A DNA stretch of 64,000 nt from Meishania sp964351985. GTDB taxonomy: Bacteria; Bacteroidota; Bacteroidia; Flavobacteriales; Flavobacteriaceae. The DNA lies in assembly GCA_964351985.1 (NCBI GenBank), contig CAYGPR010000006.1:57949-121948 (forward strand), given 5' to 3'. The position numbers and the translations under genes are program-made. Of this stretch, positions 52,784 through 61,168 are shown in pieces (positions within the stretch are counted from its first letter, which is position 1; every line of letters begins with the position of its first letter). The notes under the pieces are model-generated. The model made no database searches, was not told where the DNA came from, and saw nothing but the letters and a program-made list of their open reading frames with translations.

Positions 52784-54508
52784 ATGGACGCAACAGGTTG
52801 GATATTATTTATTTTAATAGTGCAGGTCATTCATTTTCTGGGTACCTGGAAATTATATGTAAAAGCGGGTAGAAAGGCTTGGGAAGCGGCCATACCGGTC
52901 TATAATGCGATTGTTTTGATGCAAATCATCAATCGGCCGAAATGGTGGGTCATCTTGTTGTTCATTCCCATTATCAATTTGTTGATGTTCCCTGTTATAT
53001 GGGTCGAAACGATTCGCAGCTTTGGTCGCCATAGCCTATTAGAAACCTGGTTGGTCATCTTGACCTTAGGCTTTTACATCTACTACGTCAATTATATGTT
53101 GGATGTTAAATATGTCGAAGACCGAAGCCTACACCCTCGTTCGGCAGCAGGCGAATGGGTCAGTTCTATTGTTTTTGCCATTGTGGCGGCGACTTTGGTA
53201 CATACTTATTTTATTCAGCCCTATGTAATTCCAACAGGCTCCCTAGAGCGAACTTTGCGAATCGGTGATCTACTTTTCGTCAGTAAATTCCATTATGGTG
53301 CCCGAGTACCTATGACTACGGTCGCTGCGCCAATGGTACATGATACTTTACCTGTTCTCGGCGTCAAATCGTATTTGAACAAACCGCAACTTCCGTATAT
53401 GAGGTTGCCGGGTTTTAAGAATATCAAACGGAATGAAATCGTCGTCTTCAGTTGGCCAGCCGATACCGTCCGCCAATTTTTTAAGAAAGAGACCGGTGTT
53501 AAAAAGCCAATCGATAAAAAATCAAACTATGTAAAGCGTTGTGTGGGACTTCCAGGAGATTCGCTTGAAGTCCGAAATGGATATGTCTTTATCGATGGAA
53601 AACAATTGGAACTTTCCGATAGGGCAAAGGCACAATATGATTATATGGTATATTCCAATAAAGGGGTTTCATCCAAACTATTGCAAGAAGTTGGTGTCGA
53701 GGAATTCAACAGAACCTTTGTTGTAGCAGGATTAACTCAGGAACAGGCCGATATTGTCAATGAATATATTTTAGGTTTCAACAAAAGAGCCGATGGTAAA
53801 TTTGAGTTAATTACCAAAAACCAAGGAATTCCGATAGAAGCAATCCGAAAGTATAGTATTGCCCTTACCGAAGAAACCGGTCGCGTGAGACAGGCCACCT
53901 TGACGAACGAAATGGTGCAACAGCTTAGAACCAGTAGTGCTATTGATTCTGTGGTAAGAGTAGTCGACCCTGTCGGAAAAAGAGGTATAAATCTTTTCCC
54001 TCAAAGTCCTGATTATCCTTGGAACTATGACCAAATGGGTCCTATCTATATTCCGAAGGCCGGGACTACGGTTCCATTAAATTTAAAGGTGCTACCACTG
54101 TATAAAAAGATAATCCGAGAATATGAAGGAAACACCGTCAGCGTGAAGGGCAACCAAGTGGTAATAAACGGTGAGGTTGCCGATAGCTACACCTTCAAAC
54201 AAGACTATTATTGGATGATGGGCGATAACCGTGACCACTCCGAAGATAGTCGCGCGTGGGGTTATGTACCTGAAAACCACATTGTGGGAACGCCTATTTT
54301 CATTTGGTTAAGCTTCGATAATTTCAAGGATGCCAAAGGGTTGAACGTCAATCCACCTTGGAAATGGAAACCGCGCTGGGACCGTATCTTTACCACTGTC
54401 AACGGTAGTGGCGAACCCGTTTCTTATTTCAAATATTTTTTAATCGCCCTTGCCCTCTATTTCGTAGGCGATTATTTTTGGAAAAAACGTAAGAAAAGTG
54501 GGCAGTAG
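52784..54508 (+). CDS. lepB: signal peptidase I with DUF5684-like N-terminal membrane domain
   Basis: 574-aa leader peptidase that removes signal peptides of exported proteins at the inner membrane. Residues 1 to about 105 hold three or four membrane segments resembling DUF5684 (WKLYVKAGRKAWEAAIPVYNA); the peptidase follows with its own segment (about 125-145), the catalytic Ser153 in PTGSLERTL, Lys251 in YVKRCVGLPGDS, and the late GDNRDHSEDSRAWG box. A large insertion (about 270-440) separates the last two, as in flavobacterial LepB. A C-terminal membrane segment lies near 550. The ATG at 52784 is used; a GTG at 52754 is unlikely. Confidence 0.93.
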   Translation: MDATGWILFILIVQVIHFLGTWKLYVKAGRKAWEAAIPVYNAIVLMQIINRPKWWVILLFIPIINLLMFPVIWVETIRSFGRHSLLETWLVILTLGFYIYYVNYMLDVKYVEDRSLHPRSAAGEWVSSIVFAIVAATLVHTYFIQPYVIPTGSLERTLRIGDLLFVSKFHYGARVPMTTVAAPMVHDTLPVLGVKSYLNKPQLPYMRLPGFKNIKRNEIVVFSWPADTVRQFFKKETGVKKPIDKKSNYVKRCVGLPGDSLEVRNGYVFIDGKQLELSDRAKAQYDYMVYSNKGVSSKLLQEVGVEEFNRTFVVAGLTQEQADIVNEYILGFNKRADGKFELITKNQGIPIEAIRKYSIALTEETGRVRQATLTNEMVQQLRTSSAIDSVVRVVDPVGKRGINLFPQSPDYPWNYDQMGPIYIPKAGTTVPLNLKVLPLYKKIIREYEGNTVSVKGNQVVINGEVADSYTFKQDYYWMMGDNRDHSEDSRAWGYVPENHIVGTPIFIWLSFDNFKDAKGLNVNPPWKWKPRWDRIFTTVNGSGEPVSYFKYFLIALALYFVGDYFWKKRKKSGQ

Positions 54509-54565
54509 TCGGTAGTCAAAATAATTTTTTTAATTCATAACACGATGAACCTCTCTATTATGATT

Positions 54566-54586
54566 TGTCACACCGAGCCTGTCGAA
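54566..54586. repeat. single arm of the CCTGTCGAAG repeat family
   Basis: TGTCACACCGAGCCTGTCGAAG-like sequence matches the right arm of the 44711-44790 element (TGTCAnnCnGAnCCTGTCGAAG). The left arm is not evident, so this is a degenerate or half copy in the lepB-wbqC gap. Confidence 0.5.
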
Positions 54587-54618
54587 GTGTTGTCAAAGAA
54601 TAAACTTGAATTTCTATT

Positions 54619-55251
54619 TTGAAAATACTCCTGCACCCTACCTATTTTCCCAATATCGCAAGTTTCGCTACTATGCTTCAACATGAAATCGTTTGGGAGG
54701 CGGTTGACAATTATCAAAAACAGACCTTTCGCAATCGTTGCCATATCTGTAATGACCGAGGTTTACATGTACTCAACATTCCCATATCCCACGTTGGCGG
54801 AAACCAAGGACGGCAGAAATACAAAGATGTAAAAGTAGATAACACCTACCCTTGGCAACGACAGCATTGGCGGACCTTGGAAACCGCTTATAGAACTTCT
54901 CCATTTTTTGAATATTATGAAGATGACCTAGTGAGCTTATTCGATAAAAAACAAGAATTTTTAATGGATTTAAATCTAAGAACCATTGAAACCGTATGTG
55001 AATGCCTTCAAATACAAATGCCAACAGTCAAGACACTGACCTATGAAGTATCACCGGAAAATTATATTGACCGACGTTCTTTGGTCAATGCGAAGAAAAC
55101 TATTGATTTTGAACAATCACCCTATACTCAAGTCTTCGGTGACCGACATGGCTTTGTAGAAAATACGAGTATCTTAGACCTTTTGTTCAACGAGGGAACG
55201 AATACCCTATCTTATCTTCAAAATCAATCCCTACCTTCATTGAATGCTTAG
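54619..55251 (+). CDS. WbqC family protein
   Basis: 210-aa cytoplasmic protein of the WbqC-like family (PF08889). The N-terminus LLHPTYFPNIASFATML and the later DNTYPWQRQHWRTLETAYRTSPFFEYY are the family hallmarks. WbqC proteins are linked to O-antigen/glycan gene clusters, with an unclear enzymatic role. The start is TTG at 54619: the next ATG (54673) would remove the HPTYFP motif. The end overlaps the next gene by 8 bp. Confidence 0.88.
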   Translation: MKILLHPTYFPNIASFATMLQHEIVWEAVDNYQKQTFRNRCHICNDRGLHVLNIPISHVGGNQGRQKYKDVKVDNTYPWQRQHWRTLETAYRTSPFFEYYEDDLVSLFDKKQEFLMDLNLRTIETVCECLQIQMPTVKTLTYEVSPENYIDRRSLVNAKKTIDFEQSPYTQVFGDRHGFVENTSILDLLFNEGTNTLSYLQNQSLPSLNA

Positions 55252-55570
55252 GTTTTTTTTACATTACGGAATTCATTTTTTGGTTCCTGTAGCAATTGGA
55301 TTTTTCTTCTTTCCGAAGGAGAAAAGAATTGTAGCAATTCTAATACTTCTGGCAGGAATCATTATCGATGTAGATCATCTTATCACAAACCCCATATTCG
55401 ATTCGCAGCGATGCAGCATAGGCTATCATCCGCTACATAGCTATTTCGCAATTATATGTTATTCGTTTCTATTCCTTTTTAAGAAAACCCGCGTGATCGG
55501 GCTTGCCTTAACAATTCATATCATCGCCGACCTTGTGGATTGTTGGTTACTCGCCATTCAATCGAAATGA
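55244..55570 (+). CDS. DUF6122 small membrane protein
   Basis: 108-aa inner-membrane protein with three or four hydrophobic segments and a polar loop IIDVDHLITNPIFD...HPLHSY, in which several Asp/His residues sit between membrane helices, resembling the metal-binding loop of YdjM-type membrane hydrolases. DUF6122 has no assigned function. It overlaps wbqC by 8 bp, implying coupled translation, and its last 24 bp overlap the convergent EEP gene. Confidence 0.8.
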   Translation: MLRFFLHYGIHFLVPVAIGFFFFPKEKRIVAILILLAGIIIDVDHLITNPIFDSQRCSIGYHPLHSYFAIICYSFLFLFKKTRVIGLALTIHIIADLVDCWLLAIQSK

Positions 55571-56587
55571 GGCCATTATCGGAAAATGGTCCGAATACTC
55601 TATATCGTAATTCTTGTGACCCGTCACCTGCAATTGCGAATCGGCCAGAATAAAATCGATACGTACCGGAACGCCATGAAATACAAAGGTTCGTCCATAA
55701 CCTTGGCCCTGTTCCCTAAAACTATCCGACCTATTTTGGTGTAATATTTTATAGGTACGTGAAAATTGCGAGTTGTTGAAGTCACCACAAATGATTGTTT
55801 TGTAATTGACGCGGCTTGCATGTTCCACAACATATTTTGCTTGATTTTCTTGTTTCTTGAAAAAACCGGTCAATTGTTTGTACAATTTCTCAGAAGAGCT
55901 TTTTTTGATGACCCCCTTACCCGGTGTAATCCCCAAAGATTGAAGATGTAGACTATAAATACGCAGGGTATCGTTTTTGTACAAAATATCTGCATAAGAA
56001 CCACTGTTATAGGTATCGGGGAAATTCAGGATTTCCGCATCAATAATCGGATATTTCGATAAGATGCCGAGTCGTACCCGCTCGTAATCCCTACTGTTTT
56101 GAACATATCTATACGGATAGGTGGTATACTCATCCCTGTCAATGTTTCCTACTTCCTGCAAACAGACGATATCCGCATTTTCTCCAACTACAAAAGCCTC
56201 GGTAGCCAAATTAATGGCTTTGTCATCCATATCTTTATATCCGTTGAAACCCCTGACGTTAAAGGTCATAATGCGGAGGTCTTGTTCATTAAGGATTTCA
56301 TTTCCCGCAAATGGAGGCCTAACAAAGTTTCCCAATGCAAAAAATCCTATAACCAAAACTATCACCGACAATAATGCATATCGTCGATGCCTCAAGAGCC
56401 AGTAGATGACAAAAATAAGATTGACGACTACCAAAACCGGAACGGCCAAGCCCAAGAATGATAGAGCGGGGAATGTATGTATCGGCACATAAGGGGTAAA
56501 GCTCGCCAGAAACAACGGCAGGGCTACGAAACCATTGACCAAAAAAACAATTTTGTTGAATAGGGATAGTCCTCGCGGTGAAGTCAT
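55547..56587 (-). CDS. membrane-anchored endonuclease/exonuclease/phosphatase family protein
   Basis: 346-aa protein. Three membrane segments (about residues 12-32, 42-60, 65-90) precede an EEP hydrolase domain (about 105-346) with DLRIMTFNVRGFN, VCLQEVGN (metal-binding Glu), ICGDFNNSQFSRTYKIL and the late SDHFPIMAS catalytic His. The domain should face the periplasm. Substrate unknown (nucleic acid, phosphosugar or lipid). I use the ATG at 56587, just after the rhomboid stop at 56592; a start at 56650 would overlap that gene. It is the last gene of a minus-strand series from the 99-aa gene through mutL and the rhomboids. Confidence 0.87.
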   Translation of the reverse strand: MTSPRGLSLFNKIVFLVNGFVALPLFLASFTPYVPIHTFPALSFLGLAVPVLVVVNLIFVIYWLLRHRRYALLSVIVLVIGFFALGNFVRPPFAGNEILNEQDLRIMTFNVRGFNGYKDMDDKAINLATEAFVVGENADIVCLQEVGNIDRDEYTTYPYRYVQNSRDYERVRLGILSKYPIIDAEILNFPDTYNSGSYADILYKNDTLRIYSLHLQSLGITPGKGVIKKSSSEKLYKQLTGFFKKQENQAKYVVEHASRVNYKTIICGDFNNSQFSRTYKILHQNRSDSFREQGQGYGRTFVFHGVPVRIDFILADSQLQVTGHKNYDIEYSDHFPIMASFRLNGE

Positions 56588-56591
56588 TGCA

Positions 56592-57464
56592 TCAATCTTC
56601 TTTACCCGCTTTGAACAAAAAATCTTTTTCGGCCTTTGAAAGACTTTCATAGCCAGACTTACTTATTTTATCTAAAATAGAATCTATTTTTCGTTGGTGA
56701 CTTTGCTTATCATATTCAGCTTTGCTGGGTTGGGTAACTTTTTTCTTCCGATGTACCGTTCGCAAGGGTGCTTTCTTTTCTTTTTTCTTGAACAGGTTCG
56801 AAAGACCGTCGATAAATTTCGTAAACCCTTCGCCGATATCCCTGCCGTTGAGTAATTGACGTGCGTATACATACCCCAGGGCGGCCCCTCCCAAATGTGC
56901 CAAATGGCCCCCGGCATTGCCCATGGGCATTTGAACCAAATCGATCAAGACCACAAAAACGCCGACCTGCCAGAGTTTGACATTAAAGAATATGATACGC
57001 ACCTCTTGATTGGGAATATAGGTACAAACGAATATAAGAATAGCGGTGACACCTGCAGAAGCCCCTATAAGCGCCGTATTGTTTCCCAACAGACCCGGAA
57101 ATACGTTATAGCTCAAAAGAAAAAGCAATCCCCCGAAAATCACCCCTAAGAAATACACAGTCATAAAACGTTTTGGACCAAAGAGGTTCAAGAAAATCCG
57201 ACCTGAGAAGTAGAGCAACAACATGTTCCAAAAAATATGGCCCAAACCGCCATGAAAGAAAGAATAGGTGACCAATGACCAAGGCTGCCCTAGAAAATCA
57301 AAAAAGTCTTTGGGCAGCTGAAACCATTCATCGATGGCACTTTTTGAAAGACCCAAAAGAAAAGGCACCAGAGCGTTGACGATAAAGACAACCACATTAA
57401 CGGCGATCAATTTCTCGGCGACACTGAGTCTGGCGAATTGATATTTAAGATTTCCGCTGGTCAT
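56592..57464 (-). CDS. rhomboid intramembrane serine protease with cytoplasmic DUF6576-like tail
   Basis: 290-aa polytopic protease. The catalytic dyad is visible: Ser136 in GASAG and His190 in GGHLAHLGG, with the oxyanion HGGLGHIFWN in loop 1. After the last membrane segment comes a basic tail (about 220-290) ending DSILDKISKSGYESLSKAEKDFLF, like DUF6576. The ATG at 57464 overlaps the previous stop (ATGA); an ATG at 57473 is possible. Substrates unknown. Confidence 0.92.
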   Translation of the reverse strand: MTSGNLKYQFARLSVAEKLIAVNVVVFIVNALVPFLLGLSKSAIDEWFQLPKDFFDFLGQPWSLVTYSFFHGGLGHIFWNMLLLYFSGRIFLNLFGPKRFMTVYFLGVIFGGLLFLLSYNVFPGLLGNNTALIGASAGVTAILIFVCTYIPNQEVRIIFFNVKLWQVGVFVVLIDLVQMPMGNAGGHLAHLGGAALGYVYARQLLNGRDIGEGFTKFIDGLSNLFKKKEKKAPLRTVHRKKKVTQPSKAEYDKQSHQRKIDSILDKISKSGYESLSKAEKDFLFKAGKED

Positions 57465-58207
57465 TTGTCCCATCTTCGATTGTTAAAACTATTACTTTTC
57501 CAATACCACATGATGACAAAACCGATTACCGCCCCACCGACGTGCGCCATATATGCCGTGTTACTGGGACTGAAAAACGATTGCCCTGTAATGGCCGAAA
57601 TAACATCGAGTAAAATAATTCCCGGAATAAAATATTTGGCCTTTATGGGAATCGGCAAAAAAATCAACATCAGTTTCGCCTCGGGATTCATCATACCAAA
57701 TGCGGCCAGCACCCCCATGATACAGCCCGAAGCACCGACCATCGAGGCATTATAAATGGGGAATATTTCCCGCAAATTCGAAATTTGCGCAGTATCCAAA
57801 TTCCCGATGGTTTCATTTGTTGCCAACATCTGTAGAATTTGGTCATTGCTCAATCCTGAATCGATCAGCTCTGAAAAGGCAGGAAGAAAATTGAAGTAAT
57901 AATAGCCCAACTGAAATAACATGGCTCCCAATCCTGCTGAAAAATAAAGAAATAAAAAACGGTTCTTTCCCAAGCTCTGCTCTACGGGCGATCCGAACAT
58001 CCAAAGGGCGAACATATTAAAACCGATATGCATCAAACCACCGTGCATAAACATATGTGTAACGATTTGCCATATCTGAAAACTATCGTTCTTAGGAAAA
58101 TGCAGTGCAAACCATTCATACATCTGCTCACCATAAAGCGAAGTCGCTACGAAAAAGAGCACATTGATGATGAGTAGGTGTTTTATTGCCTCTGTGAGTC
58201 TTGCCAT
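57461..58207 (-). CDS. rhomboid intramembrane serine protease
   Basis: 248-aa six-segment rhomboid. The dyad is Ser160 in VGASGCIMG and His222 in AYMAHVGGAVIGF, with HGGLMHIGFNMFALW in the family position of loop 1/TM2. It lies directly after mutL (1 bp apart) and overlaps the second rhomboid by 4 bp. It lacks the cytoplasmic tail of its neighbour, so the pair are not simple duplicates. Substrates unknown. Confidence 0.93.
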   Translation of the reverse strand: MARLTEAIKHLLIINVLFFVATSLYGEQMYEWFALHFPKNDSFQIWQIVTHMFMHGGLMHIGFNMFALWMFGSPVEQSLGKNRFLFLYFSAGLGAMLFQLGYYYFNFLPAFSELIDSGLSNDQILQMLATNETIGNLDTAQISNLREIFPIYNASMVGASGCIMGVLAAFGMMNPEAKLMLIFLPIPIKAKYFIPGIILLDVISAITGQSFFSPSNTAYMAHVGGAVIGFVIMWYWKSNSFNNRRWDK

Positions 58208-60052
58208 CTAAATAAATTTTTTGTCAATATCATTTTCGGTAATGGTAATATATACCGGTTTGTTGAACGGACTCACCTGTGATTCCTTACAAGCGAACAG
58301 GTCGTTGACCAGGGCCAATTGCGATTCACTGTCCAATACTTCGCCCGTCTTTACTGACAGGGTTTTCGCCAAAGTCTTTGAAATAATATCGGTTTGTGAA
58401 AAATTTTGTCCGCTTACCTGCATCTGATAATCACTGATCAACTGGTCCAGAACCATGCCCACCTCACTTTCGGTCACCAAAACCGGAACACCGGTAACTT
58501 CAACCGAATCTTCGTTTATGCCACCGAAAACAAAGCCCATGGTAATGAGGCTATCCTTAATATCGTTCAGTAAAGTTACGTCAGTCTTCGAGAATGAGAG
58601 CGCCAAAGGAAATAACAGTTGTTGGCTTACTGTATGTTTCACGGTGCCGTTGCGTAAAAATTTTTCGTACAGCACCCTTTGGTGCGCTCGACTCTGGTCG
58701 ATGACTACCATTCCTGATTTTATGGTCGTAACGATATATTTTCTACGTAGCTGAAACGTAGTCGCGACCGATTCCATGTTTTCATGTTGGCCCTCGAAAA
58801 TTGATCCAGTAATCGTTTCAGATTCGACACGGATACTGCCAAAGGCCTCATCGGCATCCATAGTTTCGAGTCCGACATACATACTTTCCCAACTTTTACC
58901 TCTTTCCTTTTTATAGGTGGTAGTGGTCACAGAACGTCTTTCTTCCTTAAATGGATTAAATCCGGAATCGACCGTAACACCTGGTACTACGGCGTTTTTA
59001 TCTTTATAGGCATATGGTGTCTCAAGATTCTGGTCTTGCTCAAAATCAAGGGAAGGAACCACATTGAATTGACCAAGACTATGCTTTATGGTAGACCGCA
59101 AAATAGCATATAAAGTATGTTCATCGTCGAACTTGACCTCTGTTTTCGTAGGATGAATGTTAATATCGATAGTACCTGGATCTACCTCCAAATAAAGAAA
59201 ATAACCTGGATAGCTATCAGGGCGGATCAAACCTTCGAAGGCCGCGATAACGGCATGGTGCAAATACGGACTTTTGATAAAACGATTATTGACAAAGAAA
59301 AACTGCTCTCCACGACTCTTTTTTGCAAATTCCGGTTTTGAAATGAAGCCCGAGATTTTAACTACTTGGGTCTCTTCTTGCACCGGAACCAATTTAACAT
59401 TGGTCTTTGTCCCAAAAACATGAACGATACGCTGCCTATGATTGGCCTGGGGCAAATTGAAAAGCTCACTACCATTATTATAAAAATGAAAAGCAATGTT
59501 AGGATGTGCCAAAGCTACGCGATGGAACTCGTCGACAATATGCCGAAGCTCGACCTGGTTCGATTTTAAAAAATTACGTCTCGCAGGAATGTTAAAAAAA
59601 AGGTTCTTAACCGCTATGGATGTTCCCTTAGGTGTAACCGTCACCTCTTGTGAGATAATGGTGCTGCCTTCGATTTTCAGATGCGTTCCTACTTCGGTAC
59701 TTTCGGTTTTGGTCTGCATTTCAACATGGGCTATCGCAGCGATTGAAGCCAGTGCCTCTCCCCTAAATCCTTTGGTATCTAGTTTAAAAAGGTCTTCTGC
59801 CTGTCTGATTTTAGAGGTAGCATGCCGCTCAAAACTCAGACGCGCATCGGTTTCGCTCATGCCTATACCGTTGTCGACCACCTGTATCAGGTTCTTGCCT
59901 CCATCCTTTACAATCAACTTTATCGTGTTGGCACCCGCATCAATAGCATTTTCGAGAAGTTCTTTCACTACCGAAGCCGGTCGTTGTACTACCTCACCGG
60001 CCGCAATCTGATTGGCAACGTGATCCGGCAAAAGTTTGATAATATCCGCCAT
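58208..60052 (-). CDS. mutL: DNA mismatch repair protein MutL
   Basis: 614-aa MutL. The N-terminal GHKL ATPase (about 1-330) is intact: IAAGEVVQRPASVVKELLENAIDAG, DNGIGM, ATSKI and FRGEALASIAA. The C-terminal dimerisation domain (about 430-614) has lost the usual endonuclease residues: the DQHAxxE motif reads DQSRAHQRVLYE (about 451-462), the ACR/HxA motif reads ACKESQ, and CPHGRP reads SPFNKP (about 594-599). So the protein probably lacks the metal-dependent nicking site known in MutL of species without MutH. ATG overlaps the stop of the 99-aa gene (TAATG). Confidence 0.95.
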   Translation of the reverse strand: MADIIKLLPDHVANQIAAGEVVQRPASVVKELLENAIDAGANTIKLIVKDGGKNLIQVVDNGIGMSETDARLSFERHATSKIRQAEDLFKLDTKGFRGEALASIAAIAHVEMQTKTESTEVGTHLKIEGSTIISQEVTVTPKGTSIAVKNLFFNIPARRNFLKSNQVELRHIVDEFHRVALAHPNIAFHFYNNGSELFNLPQANHRQRIVHVFGTKTNVKLVPVQEETQVVKISGFISKPEFAKKSRGEQFFFVNNRFIKSPYLHHAVIAAFEGLIRPDSYPGYFLYLEVDPGTIDINIHPTKTEVKFDDEHTLYAILRSTIKHSLGQFNVVPSLDFEQDQNLETPYAYKDKNAVVPGVTVDSGFNPFKEERRSVTTTTYKKERGKSWESMYVGLETMDADEAFGSIRVESETITGSIFEGQHENMESVATTFQLRRKYIVTTIKSGMVVIDQSRAHQRVLYEKFLRNGTVKHTVSQQLLFPLALSFSKTDVTLLNDIKDSLITMGFVFGGINEDSVEVTGVPVLVTESEVGMVLDQLISDYQMQVSGQNFSQTDIISKTLAKTLSVKTGEVLDSESQLALVNDLFACKESQVSPFNKPVYITITENDIDKKFI

Positions 60053-60351
60053 TATTTAGAAAAGAAGATAGATAGATCGAAATCTATGATGTAGAGTACG
60101 ATGAGAATCAATACGGCTAAAATAATGATCATCCGAATTTTGAGATTGCGGTCCCCTTCACGCCGCATATCGGACATCGCATTGCCGAACTTACCTTTTA
60201 ATCCGCGTGGGGCATCGACGGTACTTCTGAACTCATCGAACTTATGTTCCAACTTATAGGGGTTGCCTTTGCCCTTATCATCGAAGTAACGAGGCGTGTA
60301 GTTATACTTCTTATTTCCGCGGAGTCTTGTAAATTTTGATAACATTCCCAT
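60052..60351 (-). CDS. small conserved membrane protein upstream of mutL
   Basis: 99-aa protein. A basic, Tyr-rich N-terminus (FTRLRGNKKYNYTPRYFDDK), a middle with APRGLKGKFGNAMSDMR, and one C-terminal membrane segment (about 75-93, MIIILAVLILIVLYII) put most of it in the cytoplasm. Homologues in flavobacterial genomes are sometimes labelled riboflavin synthase beta subunit; nothing in the sequence supports that (lumazine synthase is the separate gene next door). Start at ATG 60351 or 60345, just after a -7 box at 60357-60364; the stop overlaps the mutL ATG. Confidence 0.75.
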   Translation of the reverse strand: MGMLSKFTRLRGNKKYNYTPRYFDDKGKGNPYKLEHKFDEFRSTVDAPRGLKGKFGNAMSDMRREGDRNLKIRMIIILAVLILIVLYIIDFDLSIFFSK

Positions 60352-60356
60352 TGATT

Positions 60357-60364
60357 CAAAGTTA
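60357..60364 (-). promoter_or_regulatory. -7 box for the mutL operon
   Basis: TAACTTTG on the minus strand matches TAnnTTTG exactly and ends only 5 bp before the ATG at 60351, so the transcript would be nearly leaderless. Confidence 0.5.
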
Positions 60365-60513
60365 CTCAAAATCAAAAAATATGCCGTATTCGGAAAGCCA
60401 AAATTTGTTAACACGCTTCTGTGCGGTACAAAATTCGAGTCAGGAAATACCAGATGTGAAATTGAAAGTACTAAAAACGACCTACAATTTACAATGCGCG
60501 GCAAGAAGTCCGA

Positions 60514-60683
60514 CTTAGAGACTGTTTTGAAATATCTCGATTATTTTCTTATAACCTCTTTTTGCGCATTATTACGTTAAAATTTTGAAACGTAGCCCTG
60601 CTATGTTTCAAAATTTTGCCTCATACTGCATCAAAAATAGGCCATAACAATTCTAACGATACATTTCAAAACAGCCTCTTAGA
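60514..60683. repeat. 170-bp near-perfect palindromic element
   Basis: Outer arms TAGAGACTGTTTTGAAAT (60516-60533) and its near-complement at 60662-60682 enclose middle arms (TTATaaCCTcTTTTTG at 60549 onwards against 60625-60650) and a central hairpin with 17-bp arms AAAATTTTGAAACGTAG / CTATGTTTCAAAATTTT around CCCTG (60596-60600). There is no ORF inside. It fills most of the gap between the ribH stop and the mutL operon promoter. The rest of the 334-bp gap (60365-60513) shows nothing recognisable. Confidence 0.8.
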
Positions 60684-60685
60684 AT

Positions 60686-61168
60686 TTATTTTCCAAGTAC
60701 GGCCATTTTGATAGCGGCGATGGCCGCCTCGGCACCCTTATTACCATGCTTACCACCACTTCGTTCTTGGGCTTGCAGAAGTGTATTATCGGTGAGTACG
60801 CAAAAAATTACGGGAACATCAAACCGAACGTTCAGGTCTTTGATGCCTTCGGCGGTGGCGCTGCAAACGAAATCAAAATGTTTGGTCTCTCCCTGAATTA
60901 CGCTACCGATAGCAATGACGGCATCGACCTTCTCATCTTGCATCATTTTTTTACACCCGAAGGTAAGTTCGAAGCTTCCGGGTACGTTCCAACGGATTAT
61001 GTTTTTCGCTTGTGCGCCACAATCGAGAAGTGCTTCTTGGGCACCCGTAAACAATCCTTCGGTAATTTCATGGTTCCATTCAGAAACAACGATCCCAAAT
61101 CGAAGTTGCTTCGCATTTGGGATCTTGGTCTTATCGTAAACCGATAAATTTTTATTTGCGGTGGCCAT
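60686..61168 (-). CDS. ribH: 6,7-dimethyl-8-ribityllumazine synthase
   Basis: Lumazine synthase, penultimate step of riboflavin synthesis, forms icosahedral or pentameric assemblies. The 160 aa carry RFGIVVSEWNHEITEGL (Trp/Asn substrate loop), IAIGSVIQGETKHFDF (the catalytic His of the family lies here), and VPVIFCVLTDNTLLQAQER. Its ATG overlaps the stop of the TPR gene by one base (TAATG), so the two are cotranscribed. Confidence 0.96.
   Translation of the reverse strand: MATANKNLSVYDKTKIPNAKQLRFGIVVSEWNHEITEGLFTGAQEALLDCGAQAKNIIRWNVPGSFELTFGCKKMMQDEKVDAVIAIGSVIQGETKHFDFVCSATAEGIKDLNVRFDVPVIFCVLTDNTLLQAQERSGGKHGNKGAEAAIAAIKMAVLGK

Noticed and set aside
58635..58644. TGTTTCACGG, part-match to the parS consensus
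   Set aside because: Only the left half of parS fits, it lies inside mutL coding sequence, and no second arm follows.
60052..60504. Longer start for the 99-aa gene (150 codons)
   Set aside because: The added 51 codons lie upstream of the -7 box and overlap no conserved sequence.
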